NCBI RefSeq assembly: GCF_025685425.1
Contig: NZ_JAGTAS010000058.1
Location: 124,001 to 188,000, forward strand
DNA length: 64,000 bases
Origin: Terriglobus albidus
Lineage (GTDB): Bacteria; Acidobacteriota; Terriglobia; Terriglobales; Acidobacteriaceae
Direction: 5' to 3'
Shown piece after piece: positions 25,521 through 35,179 of this stretch. The translations under genes and the position numbers were made by a program. The number at the start of each line of letters is the position of its first letter. Within the stretch, counting starts at the first letter, position 1. The notes beneath the pieces were generated by a model. The model did not search any database and had not been told where the DNA came from. It was given only the letters and a program-made list of their open reading frames with translations.

Positions 25521-26738
25521 TTGAACGACAAAACGACATCGCACTCTCGTACGCTACGTGGAACCATCATCAGCAGCGTTATCGGAGCGGGGGCCCTCAT
25601 CACTGCCGCCCTGACGCTCTATACCGTCAACTCATATCCCCGGACCGATGATGCCGAAGTTGTGGCAAACATCATTGGCATGGCTCCTCTTATCGCAGGC
25701 CCGGTCGTCGAACTACCTGTACACGATAATGACTTCGTAAAAAAAGGCAGCCTGCTGTACAAGATTGACGACCGCCCCTATCTGTATGCGTTACAGGACG
25801 CGCTGGCAGCCCAGGAGCGCCTTGAAGGAGAGATTGAGAATGAAACTCGACGGATCTCCTCTCAGGTCAGTTCGGTGGATGTTGCGAATGCCGGCAAGCA
25901 GAATGCGCTTGCCAACGAAACACGCGCGGATGACGAAATCAAGGTAAGCGAAGCCGCGATTGCACAGGCAGACGCTTCGTTGAAGCAATCACAGGCGGAT
26001 GCGGACTACGCTGTCAGCAATTTGCATCGCATTGAGCCCCTTCTTGCAAAGGAGTTCGTTACCCCGGACGACGTACAGCGTGCAAGATCTTTAGCGGAAG
26101 CAAAGACTGCTGCCGTCGAGCAGGCCCGGTCAGCGCTTGCGTTGGCCAAAGGAAAACTTCTCTCCGCGACTGCGCAAAAACAGCAGGCGATCGCACAGCT
26201 ATCCCAGGCTGATGCTCAGGTCAAACAGTCTTCGCAGGCGGTTCTTGTCCTTGCGCCGCTCATTGCACAGCGCGAAAGCCGGGCAGCCGCTGTTCGTCTT
26301 GCACGATACAACTACGAGCAGTGCAGCGTTGTCGCACCGTTCGATGCAATTGTGACCAATCTGACGATCTCAGAAGGGGAATACGCCAAGGTTGGCCAAC
26401 AGATGTTTACCTTGATCGATACACGTAAATGGTGGGTATTAGCTAACTTCCGTGAGACCCAGATCAAGGACCTTCGTGTAGGAACGCCGGCAAATATCTT
26501 TCTGATGGCCGATCTCCATACTCGACTTCAAGGATATGTCGAGAGCGTTGCATATGGCGTTACGCCTGATCCTGATGTCGTTGGCAAGTTGTCTCAAGGG
26601 TTGCCCGACGTTCAACGAACGCTTAACTGGGTCCGGCTTGCGTCACGTTACCCCGTGCGCATCAGAATCTCCAATCCGCCGCAACAATCGCTCCGCATTG
26701 GAGAAGTTGCTATCGTCGGAATGCGTCCAAAATCATGA
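25521..26738 (+). CDS. HlyD/EmrA-family periplasmic adaptor (MdtN-like)
   Basis: A 405-aa membrane-fusion protein. One N-terminal transmembrane helix (VIGAGALITAALTLYTVN) is followed by the biotinyl-lipoyl-like half-motif (GPVVELPVHDNDFVKKGSLL, YKIDD). A long alpha-helical hairpin (about 95-240) rich in Ala/Gln comes next, then the second lipoyl half (CSVVAPFDAIVTNLTISEGE) and the beta-barrel. A TTG start at 25521 with GAGG upstream is used. It bridges the inner-membrane FUSC protein and the TolC duct. It overlaps the downstream gene by 4 nt (ATGA). Confidence 0.92.
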   Translation: MNDKTTSHSRTLRGTIISSVIGAGALITAALTLYTVNSYPRTDDAEVVANIIGMAPLIAGPVVELPVHDNDFVKKGSLLYKIDDRPYLYALQDALAAQERLEGEIENETRRISSQVSSVDVANAGKQNALANETRADDEIKVSEAAIAQADASLKQSQADADYAVSNLHRIEPLLAKEFVTPDDVQRARSLAEAKTAAVEQARSALALAKGKLLSATAQKQQAIAQLSQADAQVKQSSQAVLVLAPLIAQRESRAAAVRLARYNYEQCSVVAPFDAIVTNLTISEGEYAKVGQQMFTLIDTRKWWVLANFRETQIKDLRVGTPANIFLMADLHTRLQGYVESVAYGVTPDPDVVGKLSQGLPDVQRTLNWVRLASRYPVRIRISNPPQQSLRIGEVAIVGMRPKS

Positions 26739-28840
26739 ACGAGAATGTTGCCGACATTACGCTTTCTGATAGTTTTGAATCGTCTTCCTCGTGGTTCAAA
26801 TCATTCGGAGAGCTACTTGAGACCGAATTACGGCCGTATCCCGGACGATTGCTCCTGACGTTGCGGATCGCCCTGGCCTGCACCTTCGTCATGTTTTGCA
26901 TCGTCGTGTTCCGGATACCTGGCGGTGTTCTCGGAGCATATTCTCCTCTACTGATTTCGCGGGATAGCTTCCGGTCCACGAAGCGTTCGGCATCCTGGAT
27001 CGCGGCGGCATGTACCTTAGGTGCAATCGAAGTGGTGCTCGCGGCAATGTTGTCCGCGGGATCGCCCTTCCTGCACCTGGTGTGGGTCTGGACAAGCCTG
27101 CTGGCTGTGTTCTACCTGGTGGCTGTTCTGCGTGTTTATGAAGCATCCCTGGCGCTTGGCCTGTTCATCACGAACACGATCAGTGTCTGGGACCAACCAG
27201 CGTCCGCTGATCTCAGGCTGAGACAAACTCTGTTTATGCTTCTTGCCATTCTGATTGGCTGCGGCATTTCGGTACTGATCGAGCTTCTTTTCATCCGTAC
27301 CCATTCCCGTGATGCTGTGGTCACAGGCATCCAGGAACGGCTTCAACTCGTCCGCCAGACGCTTGAACAGATCTCCTCGGATGAAGGAGTACAACCGAGG
27401 TTGGTTAGAGACCTGCGGCGTTATTCCGCTCGGGGAACAGCATCTTTAAGAAACTTTATCTCACACGGCAATCGAACCTTCGAGGAAGAACAGCGCCTCT
27501 CCTCGGCAATCGCCTTCACCGGCAGGCTGGTTGACCTGAGCCGTACCGTCGTTACAACAAATTCCTCCCGCAGCCCAGGTGACGAGGCGTTCTGCTCCGC
27601 CCTTATCTGCCAGATTGACAACTTAACGCAGCATCTCGCAGATTCCGAACCTTTGGACTGGGTGGAGCTCAACACCATACTTCCCGCAAGCAATCCACTC
27701 CTCGTGGAGATAGAACGCACTCTCGAACTCCTGACAGACTGCTTTACTCAAACCGTATGGGAAGCAAACGTCGCCACCGCCCAGCATACTTTGATGGAAA
27801 GGTCGGCGGGCCACTTCTTCCATCCTGGATCCCTCAGAAACACGGGGACATTTAAATTCGCGATCCGCGGAGCGCTGAGCGCCGTCCTTTGTTACATGCT
27901 GTACATGAGTCTGGGATGGACCGGGCTGAACGCGTCAATTGCAACGTGCATTCTGACGGCACTACCTGAAACAGGCGCCGCCAGGCATAAACAGCTTCTT
28001 CGTTTCAGTGGAGTGGTGCTGGGCGCGTGCGTGATCGGGTTCGCCGTACAGATCGTGATTTTGCCGCAGATCGATTCCATCTTTAGCTACATGCTGCTTT
28101 TTTCGGCGGTGGTATTGCTTGGCGTATGGATCGCAACCTCTGGCCCACGCATTTCTTACTGTGGCGTCCAGGCTGTGCTGGCATTCGAATTGGTGAATCT
28201 TGGAAAATTCTCTCTCAACTCCTCCCTGATACCCGCTCGAGACACAATCCTGGGGATCGCTCTCGGAATCCTGGCCATGTGGCTCATCTTTGACCAACTT
28301 TGGGCTACCTCCTCTATCGAATCGATTCGGGAGATGCTGCGCGACACGATCCACCAGGTTGCGGACTTATCAGGCATTGATTCTGCCGAGCCGGCGACAC
28401 GGGAGGAAAATCTTGAAAGGCATACACGAACAATCTTCGAAAGCTTTGAAAAGATTTGGTCCATGATGGATGTCTCTGCCTTCGAGGCTTTTCCAAAGAA
28501 GCAAGCGGACAAGATCGTCTTAGAACGAGCTCGCGTCTACTTACCTCAATTGCGCGCCTTGTTGTTGCTGAAGACAGGTCTGATTCATCACGAAATCGTG
28601 TCCGACAAGCCTTCCAGCACAAAGGCTCTTCAAGCTCATGATCGGTGTAAGTGGGCTCTATACAATCTTGCTCATACCGTCAGTGAAAACGAAGGTGCTC
28701 TTCGCGAGTCATTCTCAAAACCAGAGTATGCTGGCCACGTGGATCTATGTGATGGTTACGGCCAAGGGACTGTCGATCTAACGGAAAGCCGGCTTATCGT
28801 TGGACTCAATGCCCTGATTGACCAAATCGAAGCAGCATAG
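26735..28840 (+). CDS. FUSC-family inner-membrane transporter (MdtO-like)
   Basis: A 701-aa protein with the fusaric-acid-resistance (FUSC) layout. Two blocks of about five to six transmembrane helices (residues about 40-190 and 370-530) are separated and followed by cytoplasmic helical domains. The N-terminal block has TLRIALACTFVMFCIVVFRI and the second block has FAIRGALSAVLCYMLYMSLG, the usual duplicated halves. This class exports aromatic acids and cationic drugs with an HlyD adaptor. It is the last gene of the operon. Confidence 0.92.
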   Translation: MNENVADITLSDSFESSSSWFKSFGELLETELRPYPGRLLLTLRIALACTFVMFCIVVFRIPGGVLGAYSPLLISRDSFRSTKRSASWIAAACTLGAIEVVLAAMLSAGSPFLHLVWVWTSLLAVFYLVAVLRVYEASLALGLFITNTISVWDQPASADLRLRQTLFMLLAILIGCGISVLIELLFIRTHSRDAVVTGIQERLQLVRQTLEQISSDEGVQPRLVRDLRRYSARGTASLRNFISHGNRTFEEEQRLSSAIAFTGRLVDLSRTVVTTNSSRSPGDEAFCSALICQIDNLTQHLADSEPLDWVELNTILPASNPLLVEIERTLELLTDCFTQTVWEANVATAQHTLMERSAGHFFHPGSLRNTGTFKFAIRGALSAVLCYMLYMSLGWTGLNASIATCILTALPETGAARHKQLLRFSGVVLGACVIGFAVQIVILPQIDSIFSYMLLFSAVVLLGVWIATSGPRISYCGVQAVLAFELVNLGKFSLNSSLIPARDTILGIALGILAMWLIFDQLWATSSIESIREMLRDTIHQVADLSGIDSAEPATREENLERHTRTIFESFEKIWSMMDVSAFEAFPKKQADKIVLERARVYLPQLRALLLLKTGLIHHEIVSDKPSSTKALQAHDRCKWALYNLAHTVSENEGALRESFSKPEYAGHVDLCDGYGQGTVDLTESRLIVGLNALIDQIEAA

Positions 28841-28877
28841 GCCAAGCCATGTTCGGGGCTGGATTTGATAACGCTGG

Positions 28878-29471
28878 TCACGTTCTCTTATTCGAGCAGA
28901 GAACGCCTTCCACTCCAACAACTTGATCGAAAAGATTCGGTTGCCATTCATGTCTCTTCCTCGGCCGCGTCCATTCCTGCTTGATTTCTTCCATTGTCTT
29001 TCCAGTAATACTGTTCGGCTGCTCCAGCAGGATGCACCTGCCTGCCCAGCTTTCGGAAAACTCATCGGCGTGTTTACAAAGCGCCCAGACTGGCCGTGAA
29101 TCAGCTCTCACGATATTTGTTCTGGTAAGAGTCCAATCGCCTTGTAGCTTCTCTCCGTGCAGCGTGAACCGCAGCCTCCCCTTACGCACACTGGCGCCGA
29201 CATCCTCACATTCCGGGTAGGCCTCCCAGGTTCCTCGATCCCAGAGCATAATCGTTCCGGATCGATGGACACCTTCGAACTGCAGATATGCCACGCGGTG
29301 ATCGTCCATCTCCACGGCCTCTCGAAGCACTCCGGCTTGCATGCTAGGTCCCTCACGCAGCGCCCAGCTCAATAACACCCCGTTCCATTCCAGCCTGAGG
29401 TCATAGTGGAGGTACGTCGCATCGTGCTTCTTCATGCCGTAAGCACGCTTGCGAAAAGCAGAATGGGTCAC
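28878..29471 (-). CDS. Stand-alone LigD-type 3'-phosphoesterase domain protein
   Basis: A 197-aa protein homologous to the phosphoesterase (PE) module of LigD, the NHEJ polymerase-ligase. All active-site residues known from Pseudomonas LigD PE are present at the right spacing: His16, His22, Asp24 and Arg26 in HDATYLHYDLRLEW, then His58 and Tyr62 in DDHRVAYLQFEG. The usual I-P-E-G-x-Y-G-A-G loop before the GTIMLWDRGTWE strand is shortened to VHRSG. PE removes 3'-ribonucleotides or phosphates from DNA ends. No Ku or ligase gene is near. The short N-terminus suggests a minimal PE protein. Confidence 0.88.
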   Translation of the reverse strand: MTHSAFRKRAYGMKKHDATYLHYDLRLEWNGVLLSWALREGPSMQAGVLREAVEMDDHRVAYLQFEGVHRSGTIMLWDRGTWEAYPECEDVGASVRKGRLRFTLHGEKLQGDWTLTRTNIVRADSRPVWALCKHADEFSESWAGRCILLEQPNSITGKTMEEIKQEWTRPRKRHEWQPNLFDQVVGVEGVLCSNKRT

Positions 29472-29533
29472 CCGCTGCTTTCATCTCGCAGCTCCTCCTC
29501 CCTCGGTTGTGTGTCAGGCATCTGAGGACAACT

Positions 29534-29648
29534 TAGAACATTTTCCCTGTTGCTGGGTATCCCGGAAGACGGTGCAGCGGCGTTTTCATTGCGGAAAGCG
29601 CCCATAGAAGCGGATGCTCTGGGCTACACCTAGAGGGAAAATGCTCTA
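29534..29648 (+). repeat. Palindromic interspersed repeat, copy 4
   Basis: A 115-bp copy between two minus-strand genes. The left end TTAGAACATTTTCCCTGT has one change, the centre GGGTATCCCGGAAGA and GGCGTTTTCATTGCGGAAA is intact, and the right end GAGGGAAAATGCTCTA includes the stop codon (read on the minus strand) of the PLC-like gene. Its orientation relative to that gene is opposite to copies 1-3. Confidence 0.88.
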
Positions 29649-30695
29649 GCGAGATGAACCTGGCCGCAACGACTTCTCAATCTGCGGAACCATTGTCGCG
29701 AAGTCTTCATATTGATCGGTTGCAACAAAGTTCACACCCGCGCTAATGGCAGCTTTCCAGCGTGGAAGGACGGCCTCGCGCGATCCGAAGTTGTAGCTCG
29801 CACCCCATCCCTGGTTCTTCTGTGGGTCAAAACCATCGAGTGTGTAAAAGCGGATCCAGAAGCCCTTGTTGTGGGCGTGATCCACAATCTCGCGCAGCCG
29901 CTTTTCATCCTGTGCGGTCCACTCACCGGCATTGGCTTGTCCCCCCTCTTCCACCACGGCCCAGGAGTTATTCCACCAGCGGCGATAGTTCGTCGGAGTC
30001 TCGGTCAGGAGATTCGCGGGTGAGGTTGTGGCTTCCCAATGGGCAAGTTCCGCGCGGGAGAGATTCTCAGGATGGGGAGCACTGTGTGCCGAACCAAAGA
30101 TCCGCAGCTTTGCGCCCACCGGGACGCGATCAAAGAAAGCTTTCTCCTGTGCGTCATTGTCTTCTGTAATGACCAGAATCGGCTTCTTCTGAATGGGAGA
30201 GATCTGATGCGGATCCGAGGTCTTTACCGCCGTCGATAACCATGGCTCATACTCTCCAAGCAGATTCCACACGGCCTCATGCAAGGCGGGCTGATTGTCC
30301 TTGAAGTCGAAGTGCAGCACGATCAGAGGCCACTCACTTTGCTTGTTTTCTTTGAGGATCTTCTCGACAACCGGCTTCACCTGTTCAAAGAAGTAAGCCT
30401 TGAGCGTCGGCTCCGTTCCGGTTGTCTTGGGAGTGTGCGAAACGACAACGCGCCCTTTGCCCGTCGCCGGATCGGCATACCAGGCCAGGTCCTGCTCGAT
30501 GGATACCGGGAACCCCGAGTTCAGGGCACGGCTCACGCGGTCCTGCCATTGCCCTTCGTAGGGGTAGCAGTTGTGAGCGTCCAGCATGGAGCGATTGTCA
30601 TTCAAAAACTTAAGATCGTTTGTCTGCGCGGCGGCAGTTCCCAGAGAGGCGGCAAGCAGCACCTCAACAAAGGCAAGAGCTCTGAACTTCAGCAT
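29646..30695 (-). CDS. Secreted PLC-like phosphodiesterase (PI-PLC/AIM6-type TIM barrel)
   Basis: About 349 aa with a signal peptide (LKFRALAFVEVLLAASLGTA). The mature protein begins with the histidine-containing strand MLDAHNCYPYEGQW and a VSIEQDLAWY acidic strand, as in PI-PLC-X and glycerophosphodiester phosphodiesterase barrels. IVLHFDFKD, WIRFYTLDGFD and FVATDQYEDF follow, the last marking the closing strands. The likely reaction is phosphodiester cleavage of a lipid head group, but the family has many uncharacterised secreted members. The ATG at 30695 fits the signal peptide better than 30719. It is followed directly by palindromic repeat copy 4. Confidence 0.75.
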   Translation of the reverse strand: MLKFRALAFVEVLLAASLGTAAAQTNDLKFLNDNRSMLDAHNCYPYEGQWQDRVSRALNSGFPVSIEQDLAWYADPATGKGRVVVSHTPKTTGTEPTLKAYFFEQVKPVVEKILKENKQSEWPLIVLHFDFKDNQPALHEAVWNLLGEYEPWLSTAVKTSDPHQISPIQKKPILVITEDNDAQEKAFFDRVPVGAKLRIFGSAHSAPHPENLSRAELAHWEATTSPANLLTETPTNYRRWWNNSWAVVEEGGQANAGEWTAQDEKRLREIVDHAHNKGFWIRFYTLDGFDPQKNQGWGASYNFGSREAVLPRWKAAISAGVNFVATDQYEDFATMVPQIEKSLRPGSSR

Positions 30696-30719
30696 GATGA
30701 ATCTTTCTTCCAAGCGCAA

Positions 30720-31227
30720 AATCTGGTGGAGTTAATATGCCTCAAAAGCTTAACTGAACAGGAGAAGACGTATCCTTCGAGGCCGTTAAAAAATGCGACC
30801 GGGCCATCCTGTCTGCGAGACAGACTCGGTCTTCTCTTCCCATTCCGGCAAGCCGGCTGCCTATCTTTCGATAAGTTCGGAAGAAATCCACGCTTTCACT
30901 GGAATACTTATAAGAGATCGGTTCTTCCAGTTCGTCCAAGATTTGGAACCGACGGAGACCGCCGCTGCGTCTCATTGCGACGTAGCCCTGAGCTTGCTAA
31001 TGCCTTTTATTGGTATGGAGACAGGCTTTAGACGTATTTTTCCTAAAAAAGTTTCGGTCAAAAACTTTTTTCGAGCAAAAAGCTGTGACGGTCAGGCATA
31101 ATGACAGACAACTTTACACGCGCTCCAGTAGTGGGTCTGTGCGATAAGTGACCTTACCTCTTTCTGATGAAGGGTTTGGCCGGACTGTTGTGCATGGCGG
31201 GCTGGAGTCGCAGGGGCCTGCCTACTG
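30720..31227. other. Intergenic region before asnB
   Basis: About 500 bp with lower GC and no convincing gene. It contains small hairpins (GTCTGCGAGACAGAC near 30810, CCGGCAAGCCGG near 30845) and an A/T-rich 10-bp hairpin at 31045-31071. A minus-strand open frame at 30742-30975 has no recognisable features. The promoter of asnB is presumably here. Confidence 0.5.
31045..31071. terminator. AT-rich bidirectional hairpin
   Basis: AAAAAAGTTT (31045-31054) is fully complementary to AAACTTTTTT (31062-31071) with a 7-nt loop. With A's on the left and T's on the right it could act as a weak terminator in either direction. It lies 157 bp upstream of asnB. Confidence 0.4.
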
Positions 31228-33183
31228 ATGTGTGGAATCGTTGGATACTCTCATGTTCGCAGGCCACTGCCAGAAGGCGTGCTCGCGCGGGGTCTAAGAA
31301 GCCTGATACACCGCGGACCAGACAGCCAGCAGGGGTTTGTGACGAGGCACGCATCCGTTGGTGCGACGCGGCTGCGCATTGTAGACGTGGAGCACGGCAA
31401 TCAGCCGATGCACAATGCCGAGCACCAGTGCACGATCGTCTTCAACGGCGAGGTATACAACCACGGGGAGATTCGTGAGGACCTGGAGCGCCGGGGTTGG
31501 GACTTCCGAACGCACTGCGACACCGAGGTAGTGCTGAATGCGTTTCTGGAGTGGGGCCTGGAGAGTTTTGCTCGGTTCCGGGGAATGTTCGCTGTCGGAA
31601 TCTGGAATGAGCGCGATCGCAGACTGACGCTGGCGCGTGACCGTGCAGGCATAAAACCGCTGTACTACCGGTGCCAGGATGGAGAGATCTTCTTCGGGTC
31701 AGAGCTGAAGGCAATTTTTGCGCACCCCGAAGTACCGCGGCGGCTGGATCTGCATGGGCTGAACTGCTACCTGTCGCTGAACTACGTTCCCGGCCCATTC
31801 ACCCTTGTGGAAGGCATTAAGAAGGTGCCGGCAGGGCATGCGCTCGAGTGGTGCGAAAGCGGGATAGAACTGCGGTCTTATCTCCCGGTTGAGCGGCAGA
31901 AGCCAGCGCCCGCGGATCTGGGGGAGGCCTGCGCCGAGTTGGATGGGTTGCTGAGGAGCGCTGTAGGGGAACAGTTGCATAGCGAGGTGCCGTCGGGGAT
32001 ATGGCTGAGCGGCGGTCTGGACTCCTCGACGATCACCCACTACGCCGCACAGATCAGTTCTGAGCCCCTGAGGACCTTTTCAGTGACCTTCCGCGGACGG
32101 GAGTTCGACGAAAGCAACTACGTGCGGGCGATGGCCCAACATTATGGAACGAACCACACTGAGTTCGACCTGAATGAAGATGCTGACCTCGCCGACACGA
32201 TTGCTGAGTTGAGCTTCTACTCGGATGAGCCAAGCGCAGATGCAGGCGCCATTCCGGTCTGGTACTTGGCTAAGATGAGCCGGCAGCAGGTTACAGTCGC
32301 CCTGAGCGGCGAAGGTTCGGACGAGCTCTTCGGCGGATATCTGACCTATAAGGCCAACCGGCTGAGGAACTCCATCGCGTGGCTGCCAAGGCCACTTCTG
32401 AAGGGAGCTCTGACAGCAGCGCAGCGGCTACCGGCGACGGACCGGAAGATCGGCCTGGATTACAAGCTGAAGCGCTTCCTGGAGGGCTCGCTGCTCTCGG
32501 CGGAAGCCGCACACGTATTCTGGAACGGCACGTTCACGGAGCTTGAAAAGCAGCAGGTATCCCAGTTTGCGCGTAAAGGGCCGATGGCGGACCTGCTAAG
32601 CACGATGCGGGGCGGAAACGCGATGGAGCGGTTCCTGGACTTCGATCAGCGATACTCATTACAGGACGCGCTGCTGTATAAGGTCGACCGGATGAGCATG
32701 GCGCATTCAGTCGAGGTGCGGCCGCCGTTCCTGGATGACCGGATTGTGCAGTTTGCGAACCGGCTCCCGATGAAATGGAAACTGAACGGGCTGGAGACGA
32801 AACGCGTTCTTCGGAGGCTGATGCGGGACGCGCTGCCGCAGTCGGTCCTGCAGCGATCGAAAGTAGGGCTCGATATTCCGATTCACGCGTGGTTCCGCGG
32901 AGTGTTGCGGCCGCTGCTGGAGGACACGCTGACGGAGGCGTGGCTCCGTGAGTCTGGCGTATTCAACTGGCCGATGGTGCGAACCCTGATGGACCAGCAC
33001 CAGGAGCGGAAGGCGAATTGGGGGTATCACCTTTGGGGTCTGCTGACGCTAACGATCTGGATGAAGCGGTGGAACGTGGAACTGCCGGCGGCGCTCACAT
33101 CGGTTCCGTCCGTGGAGGAAGAGCAGGTCGTGGAGGACTCTTCGTCGTCCTGGCAGCCTGTCTCGTGTTCTGTGGAAACGTAA
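31228..33183 (+). CDS. asnB: Asparagine synthetase, glutamine-hydrolysing
   Basis: A 651-aa protein with the class II glutamine amidotransferase domain first: Cys2 nucleophile in MCGIVGY, then HRGPDSQQG and FNGEVYNHGEI. The synthetase domain has the ATP-pyrophosphatase P-loop WLSGGLDSSTI and the later SGEGSDELFGGY block. It converts aspartate to asparagine with glutamine and ATP. Acidobacteria and other soil bacteria carry several asnB paralogues in polysaccharide clusters, where they may amidate uronic acids or other carboxylates. Here it overlaps an ArnT-like glycosyltransferase, supporting a cell-surface rather than housekeeping role (inference). Confidence 0.93.
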   Translation: MCGIVGYSHVRRPLPEGVLARGLRSLIHRGPDSQQGFVTRHASVGATRLRIVDVEHGNQPMHNAEHQCTIVFNGEVYNHGEIREDLERRGWDFRTHCDTEVVLNAFLEWGLESFARFRGMFAVGIWNERDRRLTLARDRAGIKPLYYRCQDGEIFFGSELKAIFAHPEVPRRLDLHGLNCYLSLNYVPGPFTLVEGIKKVPAGHALEWCESGIELRSYLPVERQKPAPADLGEACAELDGLLRSAVGEQLHSEVPSGIWLSGGLDSSTITHYAAQISSEPLRTFSVTFRGREFDESNYVRAMAQHYGTNHTEFDLNEDADLADTIAELSFYSDEPSADAGAIPVWYLAKMSRQQVTVALSGEGSDELFGGYLTYKANRLRNSIAWLPRPLLKGALTAAQRLPATDRKIGLDYKLKRFLEGSLLSAEAAHVFWNGTFTELEKQQVSQFARKGPMADLLSTMRGGNAMERFLDFDQRYSLQDALLYKVDRMSMAHSVEVRPPFLDDRIVQFANRLPMKWKLNGLETKRVLRRLMRDALPQSVLQRSKVGLDIPIHAWFRGVLRPLLEDTLTEAWLRESGVFNWPMVRTLMDQHQERKANWGYHLWGLLTLTIWMKRWNVELPAALTSVPSVEEEQVVEDSSSSWQPVSCSVET

Positions 33184-34883
33184 TCAGTCCACCGCGGCTG
33201 ATGGACGATGTAGACGCCGTTCAGGCGCAAATTGCTCGCACCATGCTGGAGTCCGGCGACTGGGTAACGGCCAGGCTGGATGGAGTGGCATACCTGGAAA
33301 AATCACCGCTGATCTACTGGATGATGGCGGGCTCGTTCCGTGTATTCGGGGTCCACGACTGGGCCGCGCGCATTCCGCTGGCTCTTTCTGTTGTGCTGCT
33401 GTGCTGGGTGACGTACCGGTTCGGCCGCTGGGCAATGGGCGAGCAGGCGGGCGTCTTCTCAGGCGTGGCGCTGGCTACGTCGGTCGGCTTATATCTGTTC
33501 ACACGAATCCAGATTCCGGACGCCGTCCTGACTCTGACGATCGCGGTGGCGCTGTGGGCCTGGATGCGGCTGCTGGAGCCGGAGGAGGCAAACCCGCGCG
33601 CGTGGGCGATGCTGATGGGGTTCGCCCTGGGATGTGGCCTGCTGCTGAAGGGGCTGATTGCCATCGTATTCCCGCTGGGCGCCGGCCTGGTGTATATGGC
33701 AGTGACGCGGCAGTTATGGTCCGGCTCGGCGTGGAAAAGGTTGCAGCCATGGCTTGTACTGCTGGTGATGATGGTAGTTGCCGCGCCATGGCACGTGCTG
33801 GCAGCGCTTCGCAATCCTCCCTACTTTTCCTTCTCCATGCACAGCGGTCCCGGCGAGTATCGCGGGTTCTTCTGGTTCTACTTTTTCAATGAACACCTGT
33901 TGCGGTTTCTGAACCTGAGGTATCCGCGGGACTACAACACGGTGCCCCGAGCTTTATTCTGGGTGCTGAACCTGGCGTGGCTGTTCCCGTGGTCGGCATT
34001 TCTGCCGGGTGCCGTGAAGCTGAGCTATAACCGTGAATCGCGGGCTGGACGGCTGCGGCTGATGTTGCTGTGCTGGATCGGCGTGGTGATGGTGTTCTTC
34101 ACATTCTCGACCACGCAGGAGTACTACTCCATGCCGATCTACCCTGCGCTGGCGCTGCTGGCGGGGGCGGCGATCGCAGAGGGCAGATGGGTCCGCGCAG
34201 GACGCTGGTTTACTGTTGCGATCTTTGGCTCACTGGCAGTTGTGCTCGGGACGGTGCTTTTCATGGCGGCAAAGCTGCCGGCGAATGGTGAACTGGCCGA
34301 CGCACTGGCACAGCATCCGGAGATGTACACGCTTTCACTGGGTCACATGCTCGATCTCACGCTGGGAGCGTTCGCTTACCTGAAGCTGCCGCTGGCGTTG
34401 GCGGTTGCAGCATTTGCAATTGTGGCCGTGGGAGTGGCGGTTGCGCGGAGGCGCGCCGGAGCGATGGTTGCCGTGATGGTCGCGGGCATGGTGGTGTTCT
34501 TTCAGGCGGCGCGGCTGGCGCTGGTGCGATTCGATCCGTATATGGGGTCGTACCAACTGGCCACAGCGCTGCTGGAAAGCCCGCCGGGCACACTGATCGA
34601 GTCAGATGCGTATTACGCGTTCTCATCGGTCTTCTTCTACACAAATCGCAAAGCGCTGCTGCTGAATGGCAGGAGCGCCAACCTGGAATACGGGTCATAT
34701 GCGCCGAATGCGCCGCAGGTCTTTATTGATGATGCGGAGTTCATCCACAGATGGCAGTCGGGCGAGCGGTATTACCTGCTGACCGATAACGGTGACCTGC
34801 CCCATCTTCGCGAGTTGGTAGGCGAAGCGCACCTGCACGTGGTCAAGCAGAGTAGTGGGAAATCCCTGCTGAGCAATATGTAG
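33069..34883 (+). CDS. ArnT-like glycosyltransferase (GT39/GT83, dolichyl-phosphate-mannose-mannosyltransferase superfamily)
   Basis: About 604 aa with 10-13 transmembrane helices. The first periplasmic loop holds the family's acidic catalytic motif: RLMDDVDAVQAQIARTM, followed by YLEKSPLIYWMMAGSF. These proteins transfer sugars from polyprenyl-phosphate donors to lipids or proteins on the periplasmic face. The start is uncertain: GTG 33069 lies inside asnB (115-nt overlap) and TTG 33018 is also in frame; the first hydrophobic helix begins about 23 residues later. Tight coupling to asnB suggests one transcript. It is high in GC, unlike the acyltransferase that follows. Confidence 0.85.
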   Translation: MERGTAGGAHIGSVRGGRAGRGGLFVVLAACLVFCGNVISPPRLMDDVDAVQAQIARTMLESGDWVTARLDGVAYLEKSPLIYWMMAGSFRVFGVHDWAARIPLALSVVLLCWVTYRFGRWAMGEQAGVFSGVALATSVGLYLFTRIQIPDAVLTLTIAVALWAWMRLLEPEEANPRAWAMLMGFALGCGLLLKGLIAIVFPLGAGLVYMAVTRQLWSGSAWKRLQPWLVLLVMMVVAAPWHVLAALRNPPYFSFSMHSGPGEYRGFFWFYFFNEHLLRFLNLRYPRDYNTVPRALFWVLNLAWLFPWSAFLPGAVKLSYNRESRAGRLRLMLLCWIGVVMVFFTFSTTQEYYSMPIYPALALLAGAAIAEGRWVRAGRWFTVAIFGSLAVVLGTVLFMAAKLPANGELADALAQHPEMYTLSLGHMLDLTLGAFAYLKLPLALAVAAFAIVAVGVAVARRRAGAMVAVMVAGMVVFFQAARLALVRFDPYMGSYQLATALLESPPGTLIESDAYYAFSSVFFYTNRKALLLNGRSANLEYGSYAPNAPQVFIDDAEFIHRWQSGERYYLLTDNGDLPHLRELVGEAHLHVVKQSSGKSLLSNM

Positions 34884-35179
34884 ACACCACGTAATTCGCG
34901 CCCGTGCGCCTTACTGGATAATTATCGCGAATATGGTATTAGCCGCTAATTAAGCGGCTCGGCAGCCATCTACATCGTTCGCGGATACGCGCGAGAGAAC
35001 ATCTGCCAGAATCCGATTGAATTGAGTCGTCTGCACCAGTGAAAGGAGATCAAACGCAATCAACCTTCAACATCGCGCTTTGATCATGGAGGCCGAGCCA
35101 GCATGCTGATGTTCGGACGATCGCCAGTGCAGGATGCCCTCGTTGCTTAACAAGAATTGGTATTATTTATCGCAAATAG
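34884..35179. other. Intergenic region
   Basis: About 300 bp without a gene. It contains the hairpin AGCCGCT-AATTA-AGCGGCT at 34941-34959, which may terminate the asnB transcript. AT content rises towards the acyltransferase start, with ATTATTTATCG near 35160 as a possible -10 region. Confidence 0.45.

Noticed and set aside
30742-30975. Minus-strand open frame of 77 codons in the gap before asnB
   Set aside because: No ribosome-binding site, no family resemblance, and composition like the surrounding non-coding DNA.
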